Origin: Wuchereria bancrofti
Lineage: Eukaryota > Nematoda > Chromadorea > Rhabditida > Onchocercidae
Length of the DNA: 64,000 bases
Reading direction: 5' to 3'
Assembly: GCA_005281725.1 (NCBI GenBank)
Contig: SSBO01000009.1
Coordinates: 9,393,795-9,457,794 of the forward strand
Shown here one piece after another: positions 1 through 11,388 of the stretch. Numbering within the stretch: position 1 is the stretch's first letter; the number at the start of each line of letters is the position of its first letter. Both the position numbers and the translations under genes were made by a program. The notes beneath the pieces are model-generated. The model saw nothing but the letters and a program-made list of their open reading frames with translations. It searched no databases and was not told the origin of the DNA.

Positions 1-799
1 TAAAATTAATGTATACAATTAGCAGCTGTAAGTGACACAGTTTCAACTTGTTCAGGGAGATTTAGAGATTTAATCAGATATAATGTTGTAGCGTGGTTTT
101 CAGTTTATAATGACAAATATTTGTATTTTTTTTTTTTTTAAATTTTAACTTTGCAAATGCATAATTTTATTTCTAACGTATATGTTTAAAAAAGTGATTA
201 ATTATGTTCTGCCTTCGAATTCGTTCGGTAAAATTTTTGGAAGTTCAATGGTAGTATTTCATACTGCGAATGAAAAATTTCGAAGAACGATGATTTTATA
301 TTTCTTATTTTCATGTTTAATCGCTGGGAAATGCATTAATTTTGTGAAATTCCCTTTTTTTCCTTTAAACTATAGTGATGAATTTGTTAGATAAATTTTG
401 AAAAATACGAAAATTTATATAAAAAATGGTACTACTAACTACCATAATGATTAGAATTATGATGAATCAGAAATAATTCTCATGCTTTTAAAATGAACTA
501 TCTTCAAGAAGCAAATCCTATGATATTGACAACAAATTGACATTCTTCTAAATAATTAGAAGAATGTCAATTTGTTTCTAAATAATTAAAAGAATTTTCT
601 TCTAAATAATTAAAAGAAACATTTAATGGAAAATGTTTCGGAAATATTTATTGTAAGAGATAACATGTTTGCTTCACAATAAATTCCGAAAATCTTAATT
701 GATAGTTTTTTTTTCTCTCAATAAAATTTATTTCTGTTTAACTTTCTTATAGTACATTCTATTATTATGACTCTCTGAGGATAATGGTTATTGTTTCAG
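1..799 (+). other. Intron or 5' flank of BED gene
   Basis: Non-coding by codon pattern. It contains a GTAAGT donor-like site at 28 with no open frame leading into it, a perfect 21-bp-stem hairpin at 531-576, and two further near-copies of its inner part up to about 630. A 70-codon open frame at 182-394 lacks domain signal and is not supported. Confidence 0.5.
531..576. repeat. Perfect inverted repeat, 21-bp arms
   Basis: The left arm 531-551 and right arm 556-576 are exact reverse complements around the 4-base spacer ATAA. Downstream, TTCTAAATAATTAAAAGAA occurs twice more at about 577-622, so the core looks partly amplified. Confidence 0.9.
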
Positions 800-1004
800 G
801 AACCTGGTAATGACAGTGTTGCACCTGAAGCAACAACGGTATTAGAAATAGGCAAACGTCGACCAATGTATTTGACGAATGCTGGAGCACAACAATATGG
901 TCAGGAAAGTGGTTGTAGTGTCACAAAGATTCCTCGAAATGATAATTGTTTAGAAAGTCCTGAGCGTTTATTGCCACAAGGTGATAGCGTATATCATGAT
1001 ACAG
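800..1004 (+). CDS. BED gene exon 1 of window
   Basis: The acceptor ATTGTTTCAG ends at 799 and the donor GTATGT starts at 1005. The exon encodes EPGNDSVAPEATTVL through QGDSVYHDTG in phase 0 and leaves one base over. The composition is polar with no recognised domain. The only in-frame Met (PMYLTN) could serve as a start if the upstream exon is untranslated. Confidence 0.7.
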
Positions 1005-4000
1005 GTATGTTAGAGTTTAAATAAACATAAAAATGATAAAAGGATAAGAAATTGTAGCTATTTTAATTTAAGAATTTAAATAAATCATTATTTTATAGGC
1101 TCAGAATTGGTTGGTACTGATGATGATGGTGAACATCAGACGTTACATGATATTTCACGTTGTGCGCCACGTGAAATTACTTATGAAACATCACAATGTG
1201 ATGTGCAGCCACAACACTGTAACATACAACAGCAACATTGCAATGTACACTCGCAAAATTGTGATGTGCAAGTGTCGCTTTCAAATAGACGAATAAGTTT
1301 TCAAAATAAATCATCAAATTTTAATTTTATATACTCATATGAGTATAAATTTTCGGAATTTTACAATATTTTTGCCACATCTTATTGATAACATTGTTTA
1401 TTTGGTTGACGTTAAGCAATATCCTATTCTGGATGCATTTTTAGGCTAATCGTCAAGCGCATCCTAGAGAAAAGAATAATGTAAAAAATGAAATTGACTC
1501 TGACGAAAATACATCTCACTTATTAATCAGTTTAAGTAATGCATTGAATCCTGCTGAAGCGGAATATATTGATCGTTATCGTCCAAAAGGACGTCCAAGA
1601 GGTAAAATTTTTCGTTGCAATTCGAAAGCGTAATTAAATCTTATTTATTGTTCATAAATTTTTTTTTTTCTTACAATTCCTACTGGCAAGCATTATTTTT
1701 TATATGTAAAAATAGACGAAATTTTTATTTTATTAACTCGAAACTGTATAATTTTATATTGTGTTGTCGTTATCAGTTATTTAATTTTGTTCCCCCCTCA
1801 CTATCCCATTTAAGAATTTGCGGTATGTAATTTTGATAGTACCATTATTTGTAAGTTTTCATTTAATATCTGTTTAACAAACGAAAACCATTACTTGCTT
1901 TTTTTGATCACTTGATTTAGGCTGCAGTTTTTTATGACTATCCATCAATTAATAGCAATCATTTTTCTGGTTAATTTTGCAGGCCCCAAGCATCCTGTTT
2001 GGAATTTTTTCAAATTTTACAAATCTGGTGGACTTACGTTGGGTTATATGTGCCTGATGTGCGGCAATGGATTTACTGGCCCACCAAATACCACAAATGC
2101 TACAAAACATCTCCGTTGTAAGCATAAACATGAATATTTGCTGTATTTTGATTTACTAGAAGGTGCAAAGCAAGGGACATTCTTTGGTGATGTGCATCAG
2201 TCAATTAGAGAGGTTATTTTTTAAGTCCTTTCTAATCCTTTTTTTTTCTGGTTTCTATTTTTACATTAATTCATTTTTGGTTTATTTTATATTCAGAGGA
2301 AGTCTGGAGAAAGTAGTGTTTTATTTTCAAATATTATCATATGTAAAAAAAAGAAAAGAACTACTAATAAACTTTAATTTAAGTAGAGTCATTCATATTG
2401 ATAGATAGTAATAGTTCATTTTTGCTACACAAAATCTTATATTAGTTGATTGTTATCCTCCTAAGGAACTCTATTCGACATATTAGTACTCTAATTTTTC
2501 CCTTTATTGCAAAGTTTTCCACTTCGTTATAGCAATATCTGTGATGTCTAATTTATCATTGCTACTGAACTATTTCAGCTTGTTTCAAAAAGAGGTGTCA
2601 AAGCGGAAGCATGCACTTCGGAAGGTAATACTGCTGAAGGTTCCATTCTGAACTATGAAGTCATGAATGACGGTTAGTGAGGATTATTTATTTATTGTTG
2701 CTTAATTAATATATAAAATAAATCATATTATAAGGATAAAATGATGGATGGTTGTTATGTTGTTATCAATGCTAGAAATAAATGATTGATGAACAAATTA
2801 TACTTTTAACATTTTCTTATATACATCAATAGCTGCTTGTATCCTATTTTCTTCTCTCAAAAAAATGTTATAAGCGATCTAAATTATGCCGTATTATTGT
2901 CTAATCATAATAAAAGTGTACTTTAGCTTTTTCTATTATCAGGCGCACATCGGAATCATGATTGGACGGATGATACTACCGGTAACTCACAAGATACTGA
3001 ACTTCATTCTTTTCTCTGTTCTGCATTGATATCAAATACTGTGAGTTGTATGATGTTTGTTTAATTACCTAATTTAACTGAGTATCTGAAAGTATTTGAA
3101 ATTGTTTGGTTTTGGTGATTTGTTAAGGGGTAGAAATTACTTGCTGATGAAGTTCAAGTGACGGGAAATATATAATAATATTCATTATAATACATAATAT
3201 AATATTATTATAAAGTAAAAGCAACATTAGAAAAAAAAAAGTAATAATGAGATGCCGTTTGATCGGTCCATTCAGATGCTAGCAGGAAATGGAAATTTTA
3301 TTTTCAAAGTATTACTAATAGTACTAAAGGTAGTAATATAAAATGATGAAATAAGAGAAGCTAAAATTCTTTCCTATCTGTAAATTCTGGTGTAACGTTT
3401 TTTGTTAAAATTTCAACGCTATTTTACCATAAACGTATGCCTATGTCTGTTTCAGTCTAAAAATTCGCTTGTTCGATATGATGTAAGCAGTGGTGGTGAG
3501 AATTCTGAAGTTTCATCATCTGGAGAAGTTATCTTCAATGGTTCATCTACTGGGTAAAGCAAATATATTTGTTGCTTTAGTTTGGCTAAAGTTATATAAT
3601 TTAAAATACTGTTGAAACCGAGATGTATTTGTCGTGAATTTAAGTAGAATATTTCATAACAAAATTATCTTTTAACTTGATGCATTTTAATGTGTTTGAA
3701 TTTGAAGGTGAATTGAAAGTGAATCGGAATATTTCTATTTGTTTTTATAGCTATTGTAGAGACTTAGCAATGATAAATTGTATGATACTGATTCTTACTT
3801 TTGCTTTACTTATATTATTTGGATTAACTTCTCTATATTTTCTGCTTACAGAGATACCGAAGCTGGTTCATCAGCTGTAAGCAGTGATTCTACGGGACAG
3901 TTTGCTGGTCAAGTTGAATCATTCCTTCGTGATTATCGCCGTTTGGAAGCTGAAGTATGTCTTTTCTAGAAGACATATTTTGAAGTTGATATTAAATATA

Positions 4001-4614
4001 TGGGATGGTTTTGTAATTTCGAAAAAAGGAATTTGAACGAAAAATTTAAGAATATTAGGTGGAAGTATTTTAATTTGTTACTGTTAAAGTGTTTGGTATT
4101 CGTACTGGTATTACGGGTAAAAGATGAAAAATAAGGTCAAATTTTTAGTTTGGTTTTGTCTTTTGTGAGCTATTCTTTGAAGAAATTCCGAAGAACAAGG
4201 AAAGAGATAAGATCTGTTAGATTAGGCATGCCACATGAGATGTTGATGGAAAACGATTACCATTGATTGTTTCCTATATTACCAACTTTTTTTTTTTAAA
4301 TAGTATTGTAATTGTTTCATACTTTTTGTTATCTACATTCTTACTTACGTCATACGTCACTAGGTGATCGTTTCATGTGTTGCTCATTAGATAATGAATG
4401 TGTGTGTGATTGAGCAACTGACTGTGATATTATTTCCATCTTAATTATTCATTCTATTTTTAAAATTTAATAATTATTTCAGTGTCGAAGATTACGTGGT
4501 GAAGTAGCTGCCAAAGATGAACATATCAAAACGCTTCGTTTAAATTTGATGGAAGAAAGAAATAAGCGAAAAAGTGCACTAATACTTGTACAGCGTGCAT
4601 TAATCGATGAGTGA
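800..4614 (+). CDS. BED-type zinc finger protein with AT-hook-like motif and C-terminal coiled coil (5' partial)
   Basis: Nine exons (800-1004, 1099-1271, 1445-1601, 1983-2212, 2579-2672, 2943-3040, 3456-3553, 3852-3954, 4483-4614) join in consistent phase into 429 residues ending in TGA. Residues 102-126 hold a heptapeptide repeat with Cys at 102, 109, 116 and 123. Residues about 170-181 contain PKGRPRGPK, which resembles an AT-hook. Residues 182-230 form a BED finger: aromatic HPVWNFF start, CLMC at 202-205, then H221 and H226 (C-x2-C...H-x4-H). A Ser/Gly/Glu-rich linker follows. Residues about 375-429 are charged with regular Leu/Ile, consistent with a coiled coil. BED proteins usually bind DNA as chromatin-boundary or transcription factors, or derive from hAT transposases; no transposase core is visible. 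A nuclear DNA-binding role is inferred. An in-frame stop at 782-784, inside the preceding intron, means coding sequence or leader must come from upstream exons outside the window. I do not recognise a specific named orthologue. Confidence 0.8.
1099..1271 (+). CDS. BED gene exon 2, Cys/His heptapeptide repeat
   Basis: The acceptor TTTTATAG ends at 1098. The exon encodes GSELVGTDDDGEH and then the period-7 run CDVQPQH, CNIQQQH, CNVHSQN, CDVQ. The 3' end is uncertain. A donor at 1272 (CAA|GTGTCG) keeps the phase into the next exon but is weak; an in-phase alternative at 1245 (AAT|GTACAC) would drop the last repeat unit. The frame stays open to 1388, so longer read-through forms cannot be excluded. 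Confidence 0.6.
1445..1601 (+). CDS. BED gene exon 3, ends in AT-hook-like RPKGRPRG
   Basis: The acceptor TTTTTAG ends at 1444 and the donor GTAAAA starts at 1602. The exon encodes ANRQAHPREKNN, a Ser/Asp-rich stretch, then NPAEAEYIDRYRPKGRPRG. The GRPRG core flanked by basic residues and prolines resembles an AT-hook and runs directly into the BED finger of the next exon. Confidence 0.75.
1983..2212 (+). CDS. BED gene exon 4, BED zinc finger
   Basis: The acceptor TTTTGCAG ends at 1982 and the donor GTTATT starts at 2213. The exon carries the whole finger: HPVWNFFKFYKSGG, then GYMCLMCGNGFTG, then TTNATKHLRCKHKHEY. The spacing of the two Cys and two His matches the BED family. An overlapping reading frame on the opposite strand is a shadow. 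Confidence 0.88.
2579..2672 (+). CDS. BED gene exon 5
   Basis: The acceptor TATTTCAG ends at 2578 and the donor GTTAGT starts at 2673. It encodes LVSKRGVKAEACTSEG through NYEVMNDG, an acidic and polar linker, entering in phase 0 and leaving one base. Confidence 0.7.
2943..3040 (+). CDS. BED gene exon 6
   Basis: The acceptor TTATCAG ends at 2942 and the donor GTGAGT starts at 3041. It encodes AHRNHDWTDDTTGNSQDTEL and then HSFLCSALISNT, returning to phase 0. No domain is recognised. Confidence 0.68.
3456..3553 (+). CDS. BED gene exon 7
   Basis: The acceptor TGTTTCAG ends at 3455 and the donor GTAAAG starts at 3554. It encodes SKNSLVRYDVSSGGENSE and a further Ser/Gly-rich stretch, probably a disordered linker. 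Confidence 0.68.
3852..3954 (+). CDS. BED gene exon 8, start of coiled coil
   Basis: The acceptor GCTTACAG ends at 3851 and the donor GTATGT starts at 3955. It encodes DTEAGSSAVSSDSTGQFAG and then QVESFLRDYRRLEAE, where a heptad-like Leu pattern begins. Confidence 0.75.
4483..4614 (+). CDS. BED gene terminal exon, coiled coil and stop
   Basis: The acceptor TTATTTCAG ends at 4482 and the TGA stop is at 4612-4614. It encodes CRRLRGEVAAKDEHIKTLRL and continues to VQRALIDE. The charged sequence with Leu/Ile spaced 3-4 residues apart supports a coiled coil, likely for dimerisation. I found no perfect AATAAA close downstream. Confidence 0.8.
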   Translation, partial: CRRLRGEVAAKDEHIKTLRLNLMEERNKRKSALILVQRALIDE

Positions 4615-7600
4615 ATGAATGATTAAATAATAATTGTGAAAAAATTCTTGTTTTTCATCAAATTCTTTGTAACAGTTAGTTAATTGTAATTCTTTTTTTC
4701 CTTTTTTTTGTATAAAAAAATTTGTTATTTTATGAAGTAGTGATTTTTTAATCTTTTCTCTTACTTTCAATTCAAATAATGGAATTTATTGTTTCATATT
4801 CATGCTGTTAATTATGTAAGTTCTATAGTTTTACTTTTAACTTGCTGCTTTGTGATATTATAAATTGAATGGTAAAATTTTTCTAAATAACATTTTGCTC
4901 ATAAGTAGATGTATTTTTATTTTTTATTGTGATGATAACAGTTATTTAGCGAATTTATATAATTCTTGATGTGAATTTTAATTAGTTTATTTTAATTGTA
5001 TTATAGTATGTTTATACTGTTTGTAGTGATTATTTCTCAAAAATAGCGATATTTTTTAGTGAATATTATTTGATTTGTGAATATTTGATTTATGTTCTTC
5101 GTTGAGAGGAAAATAATATCAATAATAATAATAATAGGAATTCATTTTTCTTTTTTGGTAGTTTATTTTATTAATTGAATATATCACAGCTAATATTATA
5201 TGATTTTAGCACAATTAACCTGTTTGTTTCATATTAGATAAGACTTATTTGTTGGATTTACTCACTTAAAGATGGGCTAGTATTATCTCTTCAATTTTTC
5301 CAGTTGATAGAACTTCTATTTTTCGGTTGATAGAGCGTTTCTTTCCGGTTGATAGAGCTGAATTACTAGAACTGCTTATTAGACATCTTAACAATACTTT
5401 GGTATTTATTTGCTTAGAAAGAGAGAAGTTAGATTAGTATAAAGTAAATATTAAGATGATAAAGAGAATAAGAAAATGAACGGAAGATGCAAAGGAAATG
5501 ATAATCAGTTTAACCATGTGTGATTTTATACAGCCTCTACCAGATGTTACAATTCGTGGTGAAATTTACAATTGTAATTGTCGCATATGCTGTATTATTT
5601 GAAGTAAGAAATAGAATGAAATTCCTAAAAATGTTTCTTTTCTCTTCTTGTTTACTTCCTCTTTTTTTGTTTGTTTTCAAAAATTTTTTAATTTATTAAA
5701 AAAAAAAGATTTTATTGTTAAAATTTTATGCTAAATTTTAATTTATATCTCTTTATCTTATTTGTTGATCAAAAAATTTATTCAAAAAAAAGAATGCAAC
5801 ATTTCTCTTTTTGCTAATGATGATATTTCAAAGTATTTTTATGCTTAATCTCATAAATAACTGCTATTATTCAAATTATATGATTAATAAGATAGGTTAA
5901 GCGCACGGATAATCTCAATAATGGAAAAGTTGATCCACTTCAAAATCATAACTATTACTAGGAATAACAAAGAATGAGAAAAAAAAGTAAGAAAACAAGA
6001 AATTTTGTAATAATTCTATTTTTCAATTAAAATTTTGAATTTTCATTTCTAGTAATCTTGTTTTTTTTTTTCATTTGTAATACATACTTTTCCCTCATAA
6101 CTCATAATTTTTTTTTCGATACATTTTAATTTTGCGATTAATTTGCGCAATAAATGAAATGAGAAAAAGAAAGTTTTCACTATAAATTAACAATTTAAAA
6201 TTTAGAAATATTTTCTAATTATTGGGTTTTTTTGTTCGTTGAGAACAAGATTCAAATGAAATTTAAAATTAAAAAAGAAAAGGGAAAAAAAACACATTTC
6301 TAATTACTGGTCCTGTTTCATGTAAATGATTGTGTAATGGATGGTTTTTAAATTTTTTAGTAAAATTTTGTTTCCTTCTAGTTTTTCTTTTTCGCTGTAA
6401 GTAGTGGAAAAAATATGTGGAATAAAAAAGAGAGCATTGTTGAAAGTTTTGCATATTTGAAATTATAAAAATAGATTAAAGTGGATTAAGTTAATACAAA
6501 AGGGAAATTTAATTTCTCAAGCTTCTTTTTTTAAAAAAATGCCTCTACTAGTGAATATATTATTTTGGTAATGATAAATATTATGAATAATTTAAATAAA
6601 TAAATAAATAAGTTTAATAATTAGTAATGACACTTTTTAAATTTTAAATTCTATTCAATTATTTCTTCATTTTTTACTTTTCATTTCATTTATATGCAAA
6701 TTGTGCATAACATAATAATATCGAAAGAAAAAGCAAGCAAAGTTACTTTTTTAATTTTTCATTTTTTCTTTTAATTTCATTCATATGCAAATTATGAAAT
6801 AGTATCAAAAAAAAGGTGATAATTAATATTAGCTAATTAAAGGAAATAAATAAATGTAGAATAATTCTCATTCATTGATGTAATTGGAAAAAAAAAAAAA
6901 ACGATTGTGAAAAGATTTGAATTAATCAATCGATCAATCAAGCAATCAATAAATAAAAGAATGAAAATGAGGGAATCATTATTATTTGTCAATATCGGAA
7001 GTTTTTCAAGCAAAAAAAAAAAAAAAAAAAGTTTAGCGATCATATCGCCCAATCACATCGTTTTCATCCTTCTCACGAGTCTTTCCTTCTTAACGCATAT
7101 AATTATGATTCGATAGATAAGAAAGAATAATACGGTATTTGGCGACAAACGATGACATATATTAACGGCGCTTTTGCATTTTAATTCATTCAAATATTTT
7201 ATCCAACTTTTACTTTATACTTTTACTTTATCTCTCAACAATATAAGTAATTGTATCATGTTAAAAAGAAAAAAAAATCAATTTAAATAATACATAAATA
7301 TTAATATATCTCTATTTCTAATTTTTTTTTTTTTTTTTTGTTGAATAAACAAAAGAAATCTTTTTTAATTTTAATATTTTAAAATGATATATGAAAAGAA
7401 AATAATTGTTAAATGATTATTTAAAAAAATACTATGCGTTAATTTCATACTTGCTAGCTATTTATTCATTTATGTTTTGCTATTTATGATTTTAAACATT
7501 TAAACATATATGTTTTAACATTTTTGAATAATTTTAAAAGATTTGGATAGAAAAAAAAAGCAAATCAATTAAAATTTTCAATGTTTTATTTTTAGACATT

Positions 7601-7714
7601 ATATTTTTTTTTTAATAAATTTAAATCAATGAATTTCCAGTATATGTTTTCTTTTTTTTTTTTTTAAATTTTTAATGAATTGCTGTCAATAAGCAATCGA
7701 CTTATGTACTACTC

Positions 7715-7740
7715 AATAAAAATAAATATTTATTTTTATT
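7715..7740. repeat. 26-bp perfect palindrome
   Basis: The 13-base half AATAAAAATAAAT is followed directly by its reverse complement. Shortly after it, AAATGAGTG and CACTCATTT flank TTAT as a second small hairpin near 7750-7771. In sequence this AT-rich such palindromes can arise by chance. Confidence 0.7.
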
Positions 7741-8653
7741 TTAAACAAATGAGTGTTATCACTCATTTATCTATTTATTGATTGACTCATTGATAATCTT
7801 CCTTTTCATGATTGATAATTTTCATTAAATTGAAATTTCATTCTATTTTTCATTTGTTTTTTATTTTATTAGGTACTATATCATCATTAAATTTTATTAA
7901 ATCAAAAAACATGATTAATTATAATTTTTTTTAAACGAGCTATAATGATTGAAAAAATAAAATTAAAACTATAAGAATTAAACATCAAAAATTACATTGA
8001 TTTGAATATCGTATTATTTTCTTTTTTCTTTCTCTGATGTTTTTTTCCTGTTTACTTTCTTCTTTAATAATTTACTGTTGCAAAAAAAAAGAATGAAAAT
8101 AAATGAGAAAGAGGGAAAATTAAACTTAAATTCAAGTATATATGTATTTGAGTGATATCATAGCTATAAAAGCTAAACAAGTTTACAATTTAAATTAATT
8201 AATGAAGAATAATGTTGAAATAAGAGGCAATTTTAAACAAACAACACTTTTAATTTCGTTGATCGACATTACTGTCATCAAAATGTGACAATTATTTTTC
8301 ATTTATATTTCATTAATACGAACAACTATTATTTTATATTATATTATTACATTGATCCATTTTACATATTTAATGAGAAATATTCTATGTAAATTAAATA
8401 ATGAACAATTTTTTTTTTTTTTTTTTGTGTATTATTTACTTTCTTTTACTTACATTTTATTAAGAAGAATAATGAAGAAAAGAATGAATAGAAAAAAAGA
8501 AAGATAGGACGAGAAAAAAAATAAACAAATATTATTTTGTAATCTCAACTTTTTTTACCAATTATAATCTTGCTATTTTTGATATTACTGAGAAAATGAT
8601 GACAACAATTTTGAAAAAGGCAATAACAACCGTGATAACAAAATGATAATGAT

Positions 8654-9070
8654 ATTTCCTGGTAATATTTCAATTTGAATAAACTGGTAAATGAAAAAAA
8701 TTGTTTGCTATTTTGAAATTGTTTTAAAATTGTTTGTTTATTATCATGATTATGTTTTTTTTTATGATTAACGTAATTAAACCGTGCAATTTATCATCTA
8801 TTGTATTTGTTTCACAATGAAATTACAACGATTATATATTATGATTAACTTTATCATTGTATAGATATAAATATAATATGTGTATTTATGAAAGTAATAA
8901 ATAAAAATATATTTGTTGGTGTTTAACAGTGTATCAAATCACATACTAACTATGTAATTATCTGATTAATTATGATTGAAATTTCAATTCGAATAAATTA
9001 ACAAAAGAAAGGAATTGTTTTCTACTTTGAAATTGTTTTAAAAATGCTTCTTTTGTCCGTCATACTTTTT
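8654..9070. repeat. Diverged direct repeat pair
   Basis: Copies at about 8654-8750 and 8966-9070 share TTTCAATT.GAATAAA followed by TTTGAAATTGTTTTAAAA, with point differences and small indels. They are separated by about 310 bases and no open frame is associated. Confidence 0.55.
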
Positions 9071-9523
9071 TCTTTTTGTTTTTTTTTGTTTTTTCAAAGT
9101 AATAAATATAAGTGATACATTCGTATTTATTTGGATGGTATATAATTTGTTTGACAAAGTAAATAGTCATTTACAAAATGATAATTTCATAAATGATACT
9201 ATATATTTTTTTAAATTACAAGAATAATAAACTAGAAAAAATTCAATAATATCAAATTTAAAATTAAATATTTTTTTTTTGAATAAAAAATAAACAAAAG
9301 AAGTTTAAAATATTTCGCATATTTTGTAAATGGAAGGAAAAAAACAATGAAAAATAAATTATAGTTGTAATTAAATAACATTCCTTGAAATTATAATAAA
9401 AATAAAGAATATAACAAGAATTAAAATTCTTACTATTTTCTATTTAGTAAATAATTTCTAAATCAAACAAACGAAAAAAGGGAAAAAAAAAAGGAATTTT
9501 TCTTTTCTTGAAATAGATTTAGA

Positions 9524-9762
9524 CTTGTAAGTTGTAATCAATTAGATAGGAAAATGTTAAATATCTGTTGCTTCCTAATATTTCGGTTACTTAAAAGAAG
9601 AATTTTTCAAGTAACCAAATGTCACATACGCCAGATATCATCATTGCTGGTCATTTTGACAGATAACTTGTTGTAAGTTGTAACAGATCTGATAGCAAAT
9701 GTTTAAATCTCTTCCTTTTCTCTTTTTGTTGTTTCCTAATATTTCGGATATTTGAAAAGAAA
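9524..9762. repeat. Diverged direct repeat pair with internal hairpin
   Basis: Copies at about 9524-9600 and 9670-9762 share TTGTAAGTTGTAA at the start and TTCCTAATATTTCGG at the end. Between them GGTTACTT (9585-9592) pairs with AAGTAACC (9609-9616). Confidence 0.65.
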
Positions 9763-10275
9763 AGAAAAAAAAAGAAAGAAAAAGAAGAGAAGAGAGAAAA
9801 AAAAAAGATTTCGAATGATTTTTCTTTTTTTTTTTTTTTAAACATCAAATGTATGTATCATTCTGGACGAAAATAAATTCATTTTAATAAAATTAGTTAA
9901 AAATAAATTGAAAATTTGAAGTAGAAATTTTCCTTTCTTTCTTTATTATAATAATTCAATTCACTAATATAATATATGAAAATCAAAAAAAGATCAAAAT
10001 CAAAATCAAAAAAAAAAAGGAAAGGAAGAAAAAAAAAAAAAAAAAAGAAAGGTACCGATACATATTACATCATTGAAAATTAATCTGATATCTTATAAAT
10101 CCACCCGTAATCCATCTATTTGCTTATCCGTTTGTTCATATTTCTAACCGTTTTTTCTGATCCCTTTATTTTCCTGTTTTCCGTTTTTACTCCATCTAAT
10201 TCTATGCTATTTCATTTTTTTTTTTCTTCTTTTCTTTCCTACAATTCTAATCATTTACCAAACAAAATACCTGAA

Positions 10276-10401
10276 ATGAAAAGCGAAAAACGAAAGAAAG
10301 AACCGAAAGATGCCGATCATAAACATATCATTGACTCAATGACCCTTGAACTTGTGTCATCATCATCATCGAGTTACTCAAATATGCAACACTTTAAATA
10401 G
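10276..10401 (+). CDS. Possible small open reading frame, 41 codons
   Basis: Starting at ATG 10276 the frame reads MKSEKRKKEPKDADHKHI then IDSMTLELVSSSSSSYSNMQHFK and a TAG. The mix of charged and polar residues and the codon use look more coding-like than anything else in the surrounding 23 kb. The frame is open further upstream but hydrophobic and T-rich there. No homologue is recognised and no splice structure is evident, so it may be chance. Confidence 0.15.
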   Translation: MKSEKRKKEPKDADHKHIIDSMTLELVSSSSSSYSNMQHFK

Positions 10402-11388
10402 AAAAGTGGCTAAGAAGAAGACGATAAAAAAGCAATAACAATAACTATTGCATATCTTTTCCTTCCTTTTTTTTTCTCTTTCACTTCTTTTCATTCTCTT
10501 TTCCTCTCTTTCACACATTTTTTTTTTTTATTAGTTCAATTTGACAATAACATAAATAAATGTGACAGTACTTCAGCTGTTTAAGTGATAATAAAATGAC
10601 TCATAAAATTGAGGTGTTTAAATGGCAATCAAAAGTTCTACTTTTCTTTTCATTTGTCTTTTTTTTTGATTGAACAAATATAATAAGAAAATTATTAGGT
10701 ATTATTATCTTTTATATGGTATCATTGGTCATTTATTTTATGATTCTTATTGATGATAATAAAAGATAACATTGTTATTATTATTACTTTATAGCTTATT
10801 AATCAATTTAAATCATTTTTTTTCATTTTTATCCTATTTTTTTAAAATTTACATTTTCAGAAAAAGAAATTACGACATATACTATTAGTAAATTTTAAAG
10901 TATATACCATTAATAATTACTATATATATTAGTAATTTATTTCCAGTAATTTGAATTATCTTTAATACTTATATTGTAAATATATGTAACAATGATAACA
11001 ATTATGGAATAATGAATGAATGTTGAAAAGATTAAAAAGGTATTCGTGGTAATCGGTTATTATCATTATCATAATAACCAATACCCATCACTGCAATGCC
11101 ATTATCACTACTATTATCACTATATTATGATCACATCATGTCATCGAAACATTTTGTGCAATAATATAATCAAACTTCCGTATTCTTTCTAGTATTTACA
11201 ACAATGATTATCATCGTCATCAACATTATCCATCATTTGTCATTATTGTCAGTGTTCTCAATCATAGCTATCGACTGATTAATCATATCGGTTTATCAAA
11301 TATTTCATGTAATACTGAGATTAAATTTTTATATTCTTAATAAATCATCTAGTATTCATAACCATCATTATCATTGTTAGTTATCAAT

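Larger units (their letters stand above)
3041..4482 (+). other. BED gene late introns
   Basis: Introns 3041-3455, 3554-3851 and 3955-4482 are AT-rich and show no extra exon. Open frames running through 3677-3880 are out of frame with the spliced product and hydrophobic, as expected for T-rich intron sequence. Two earlier introns also exceed 300 bases (1602-1982 and 2213-2578) and likewise hold nothing recognisable. Confidence 0.5.

Noticed and set aside
182..394. 70-codon open frame on + strand
   Set aside because: No splice or domain support; the sequence reads like AT-rich intron with Phe/Ile/Lys bias.
1111..1296. Alternate frame across the Cys/His repeat exon
   Set aside because: The other frame joins cleanly to both neighbouring exons in phase; this one is a shadow with Met/Val-rich noise.
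1949..2131. Minus-strand frame with Cys pairs opposite the BED exon
   Set aside because: It is the complement of the BED coding sequence and has no independent support.
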